Part shown: piece by piece, positions 31,705-33,649 of the stretch | How the letters are laid out: each line of letters begins with the position of its first letter | Numbering within the stretch: the first letter of the stretch is position 1 | From: Clostridiales bacterium | GTDB lineage: Bacteria; Bacillota; Clostridia; Oscillospirales; Acutalibacteraceae | DNA: 33,649 nucleotides | Assembly: GCA_019415945.1 (NCBI GenBank) | Contig: DXYF01000002.1 | Coordinates: 1 to 33,649 of the forward strand | Direction of reading: 5' to 3' | Position numbers and translations under genes: made by a program | The notes under the pieces: model-generated | Seen by the model: the letters and a program-made list of their open reading frames with translations, nothing else | Databases searched by the model: none | What the model was told of the DNA's origin: nothing

Positions 31705-32736
31705 ATGGCAAAAGTGAATTGTATTGATGTTTCATATTGTCAAACGGGAGTTGACTATAATAAAGTAAAAAAGTCAGGAATAACAGCAGTAATTATCCGT
31801 GCAGGTTATGGCAGAGAGACTTCTCAAAAGGATAGTCAGTTTGAGACGCACTACAAAAATGCAAAAGCGGCAGGTCTTAAAATAGGTGCATATTGGTATT
31901 CATATGCAAATAGTGCCGAGGACGCAAAGAAAGAAGCGGCGGCTTGTCTTGCTTGTGTGAAAGGAAAGACCTTCGATATGCCGATTTATTATGACCTTGA
32001 AGACGGTTCTATGGTCGGCTTGGGAAAATCCACGCTCACAACGATAGCTAAAAACTTTTGTGAAGCCATCAAAAATGGTGGTTATAAAGCAGGAATTTAT
32101 GCAAACCTTAATTGGTTTAACAATTATTTAGACTATGCGACCTTGAAAAAATCTTATAGTATCTGGCTTGCCCAGTGGAGCAACTCAAATAGCATTTCTT
32201 GTGATGTTTGGCAGAATAGCTCGACAGGAAAGATTAATGGTGTAAGTGGTAATGTAGACACTGATGTGATTTTAAGCAACAGCATTATTGGCAATTCTAT
32301 GGCAAAACCCACATCAAAGCCCACAAGCGGTAGTTCTTCAGGTGAAAACTCCTCTATTAAAGAAGTGCAGACTTGGGTTAATTCAAATTACAAAACTGGT
32401 ATTGTTGTAGACGGAATATACGGCTCAAATACAAAGAAAGCACTCGTGAAAGCTATGCAGACAGAGATGAATAAGCAGTACGGTTCAAAGCTCGTTGTTG
32501 ATGGCATTTATGGTTCTGCTACAAATAGTACTGTCCGTAATCTTACAGTAGGTTGTAAAGGCAACATCACAAAGACACTGCAAGGTTTGCTTATTTGCAA
32601 CGGATACAGCACAAATGGTTTTGACGGAGTTTTCGGCAGCGGAACACAGACTGCCGTTAAGTCATATCAAAAAAAGAAAGGCTTAACTGTTGACGGCATT
32701 GCAGGAAAGGCTACATTTACAGCATTGTGTACATAA
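31705..32736 (+). CDS. Endolysin: GH25 muramidase with peptidoglycan-binding repeats
   Basis: A 343-residue protein, ATG 2 bases after the holin. Residues 1-190 form a GH25 lysozyme: Asp8 (IDVSYCQ), the barrel strand IIRAGYG, and the catalytic YDLED block (Asp97, Glu99). After a Ser/Thr/Pro linker (near 203-215) come two or three peptidoglycan-binding-type repeats with VVDGIYGSNT, VVDGIYGSAT, GFDGVFGSGT and LTVDGIAGKAT. It cuts the MurNAc-GlcNAc bond. Two enzymes of different specificity in one lysis cassette should give rapid lysis. Confidence 0.93.
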   Translation: MAKVNCIDVSYCQTGVDYNKVKKSGITAVIIRAGYGRETSQKDSQFETHYKNAKAAGLKIGAYWYSYANSAEDAKKEAAACLACVKGKTFDMPIYYDLEDGSMVGLGKSTLTTIAKNFCEAIKNGGYKAGIYANLNWFNNYLDYATLKKSYSIWLAQWSNSNSISCDVWQNSSTGKINGVSGNVDTDVILSNSIIGNSMAKPTSKPTSGSSSGENSSIKEVQTWVNSNYKTGIVVDGIYGSNTKKALVKAMQTEMNKQYGSKLVVDGIYGSATNSTVRNLTVGCKGNITKTLQGLLICNGYSTNGFDGVFGSGTQTAVKSYQKKKGLTVDGIAGKATFTALCT

Positions 32737-32824
32737 GCACACTGACCGCAGAAGTCAGAAAGAAAATCTAATTACTATATATCCATAATAACGTCCTCAA
32801 AAAAATTATTATGGAGTAAAAAAC

Positions 32825-33589
32825 ATGAAAAGTTTTATAGGTTGGATTGGTGGTAAAAATCACCTTAAAAATCAAATAATTTCTCTTATTCCTAAGGACT
32901 GTGACCGCTACATAGAAGTATGTGGCGGTGCAGGTTGGGTACTGTTTGGCAAAGAAAAGGTCAAAGGACAAATGGAAGTTTTTAATGATATTGACGGAGA
33001 CCTTATTAATTTATATAGGCAGATAAAAAATAACTGCAGTGCTCTCCAATCTGAGGTTGACTGGATACAGTCAAGAGAGTTGTTTAAATCATATAGAAAT
33101 GATATTGAAAACGGAGCAGAACTTTCTGAAATTCAAAGAGCTGCTCGTTACCTTTATATTATAAAATGTAGTTTTGGCTGTACTCGTAAATCTTTTGCAA
33201 CAACAACCAAAAATATTAATAATATTATTGATGATCTTCCTGTTTACAGAGAGCGTTTAAAAGATGTTATAATTGAAAACAGAGACTTTGAAAATCTTAT
33301 CAAAACTTATGATCGTACTTCTGCAGTGTTTTATATTGACCCTCCGTATGTTGATTCAGAGGGTTATTATAACAAGAAATATGTTAGCTTTAATAAAGAT
33401 GACCATCTGCGTTTAAACAGTATTTTAAAAGGTATTAAGGGGCGTTTTATATTATCATATAACGATTGTGATTTTGTTAATGCTATGTATAAAGATTTTA
33501 ACATTAAGCATGTTTCAAGAAATAACTTACTTCCTGGTAATTTCAAAAACAAGTCAGAATTTAAAGAAGTTATCATAACAAATTACTAA
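32825..33589 (+). CDS. DNA adenine-N6 methyltransferase (Dam/DpnM-type, D12 class)
   Basis: A 254-residue protein, ATG behind TTATGGAGTAAAAAAC. FIGWIGGK (4-11) with YIEVCGGAGWVLFG is the AdoMet site and DPPY (172-175) in VFYIDPPYVDSEG is the catalytic motif; the order fits the alpha-class D12 family. No cognate restriction gene is seen, so it is a solitary methylase. Solitary phage methylases usually protect phage DNA from host restriction or act in regulation. It lies at the right side of the phage, where Mu has the DNA-modification gene mom. The target sequence cannot be told from the window. Confidence 0.9.
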   Translation: MKSFIGWIGGKNHLKNQIISLIPKDCDRYIEVCGGAGWVLFGKEKVKGQMEVFNDIDGDLINLYRQIKNNCSALQSEVDWIQSRELFKSYRNDIENGAELSEIQRAARYLYIIKCSFGCTRKSFATTTKNINNIIDDLPVYRERLKDVIIENRDFENLIKTYDRTSAVFYIDPPYVDSEGYYNKKYVSFNKDDHLRLNSILKGIKGRFILSYNDCDFVNAMYKDFNIKHVSRNNLLPGNFKNKSEFKEVIITNY

Positions 33590-33601
33590 TATGGTAATTG
33601 G

Positions 33602-33644
33602 TGTCCTTTAGGGCGTGGAAATAAACCCCCGGTTCAACCGGGGG
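33602..33644. other. Two consecutive stem-loops at the window edge
   Basis: TGTCC-TTTA-GGGCG (33602-33615, with G-T pairs) is followed by CCCCCGG (33626-33632) pairing with CCGGGGG (33638-33644). The CCTTTAGG hairpin and following GC-rich hairpin resemble the subterminal structures of IS200/IS605-type elements, or simply a terminator for the methylase gene. The window ends 5 bases later, so no choice can be made. Confidence 0.35.
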
Positions 33645-33649
33645 AAGAT

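Larger units (their letters stand above)
2212..33649 (+). mobile_element. Mu-like transposable prophage (siphovirus-type), right end not seen
   Basis: A continuous AT-richer gene set carries Mu-type transposition genes (DDE transposase, MuB-like ATPase, GemA-like, Mor-like, DUF2730-like, DUF3486) followed by complete packaging, head, tail and lysis modules. The left boundary is inferred. Adhesin homology stops at about 2205-2210, and TGTAAG at 2212 would suit a Mu-type 5'-TG terminus. A later boundary, just after the GC-rich hairpin at 2370-2414, cannot be excluded. I see no convincing right end with CA-3' and a return to the adhesin sequence, so the element probably continues past 33649. No tail sheath or Mu-type contractile tail genes are seen, so a non-contractile tail is inferred, as in D3112/B3-type Mu relatives. 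Confidence 0.8.

Noticed and set aside
1..33649. CRISPR array or tRNA genes
   Set aside because: No regularly spaced identical repeats and no cloverleaf with a GTTCRA-type T-loop were found by eye; a tRNA scan was not possible.

Overview
The window looks like DNA of a low-to-mid GC gut Firmicute (class Clostridia, probably an Oscillospiraceae/Lachnospiraceae-type host). It is almost entirely one Mu-like transposable prophage lying in or next to an accessory surface-protein gene. Support for Clostridia: strong AGGAGG-type ribosome binding sites, SpaA/Cna-B and thioester-domain adhesin architecture, a DUF4368-type serine recombinase, and head, tail and lysis genes of Gram-positive siphoviruses. 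UGA ends many genes, so the code is the standard bacterial one.

Layout. (1) 1-2230 is GC-richer flanking DNA: the 3' end of a large serine recombinase, then a secreted thioester/Cna-B adhesin that is broken twice, by an in-frame TGA at 1250 and by loss of its C-terminal wall anchor at about 2210. (2) 2212-2653 is the probable left-end region of the prophage, with AATGGGAA and ACCGT-type repeats and a strong hairpin terminator. (3) 2654-3912 is the lysis/lysogeny switch: a leftward LexA-like S24 repressor, a rightward Cro-like protein, and three matching operators placed between divergent promoters. (4) 3934-10190 is the early operon: a MuA-type DDE transposase, a MuB-type AAA+ ATPase, many small proteins including several Cys-rich ones, an AbrB-fold protein, a GemA-like protein and a Mor-like activator. 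It ends in a strong terminator. (5) 10288-12034 holds a DUF2730-like membrane/coiled-coil protein, a winged-helix-like protein, a Mu gp27-like protein (DUF3486) and a NusG/LoaP-type factor. (6) 12260-22046 is packaging, head and tail assembly: terminases, SPP1-like portal, a MuF/minor-capsid protein with a toxin-like C-terminus plus a candidate immunity gene, GP20-type scaffold, capsid, connectors, major tail protein and tail chaperones. (7) 22095-22795 is a lipoprotein moron plus a zinc-ribbon protein, behind a perfect TTGACA-17-TATAAT promoter. (8) 22849-30727 is tape measure, distal tail, tail-tip and a baseplate/SGNH-hydrolase fusion. (9) 30745-32736 is lysis: a broken holin-like ORF, an amidase, a holin and a GH25 muramidase. 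(10) 32825-33589 is an adenine methyltransferase where Mu keeps mom, followed by stem-loops at the window edge. The right end of the prophage is not identified inside the window.

How it works together (inference). The element seems to be a chimera: Mu-type replicative transposition, a lambda/LexA-type SOS-cleavable repressor, and non-contractile siphovirus morphogenesis (no sheath gene seen). Late expression probably depends on the Mor-like activator and, I suggest, on the NusG/LoaP-like factor reading through terminator-like hairpins in front of the late operons (12205-12236 and 17245-17402). The most interesting accessory modules are the capsid-linked toxin/immunity pair, the lysogenically expressed lipoprotein upstream of the tape measure, and the tail-linked SGNH hydrolase.
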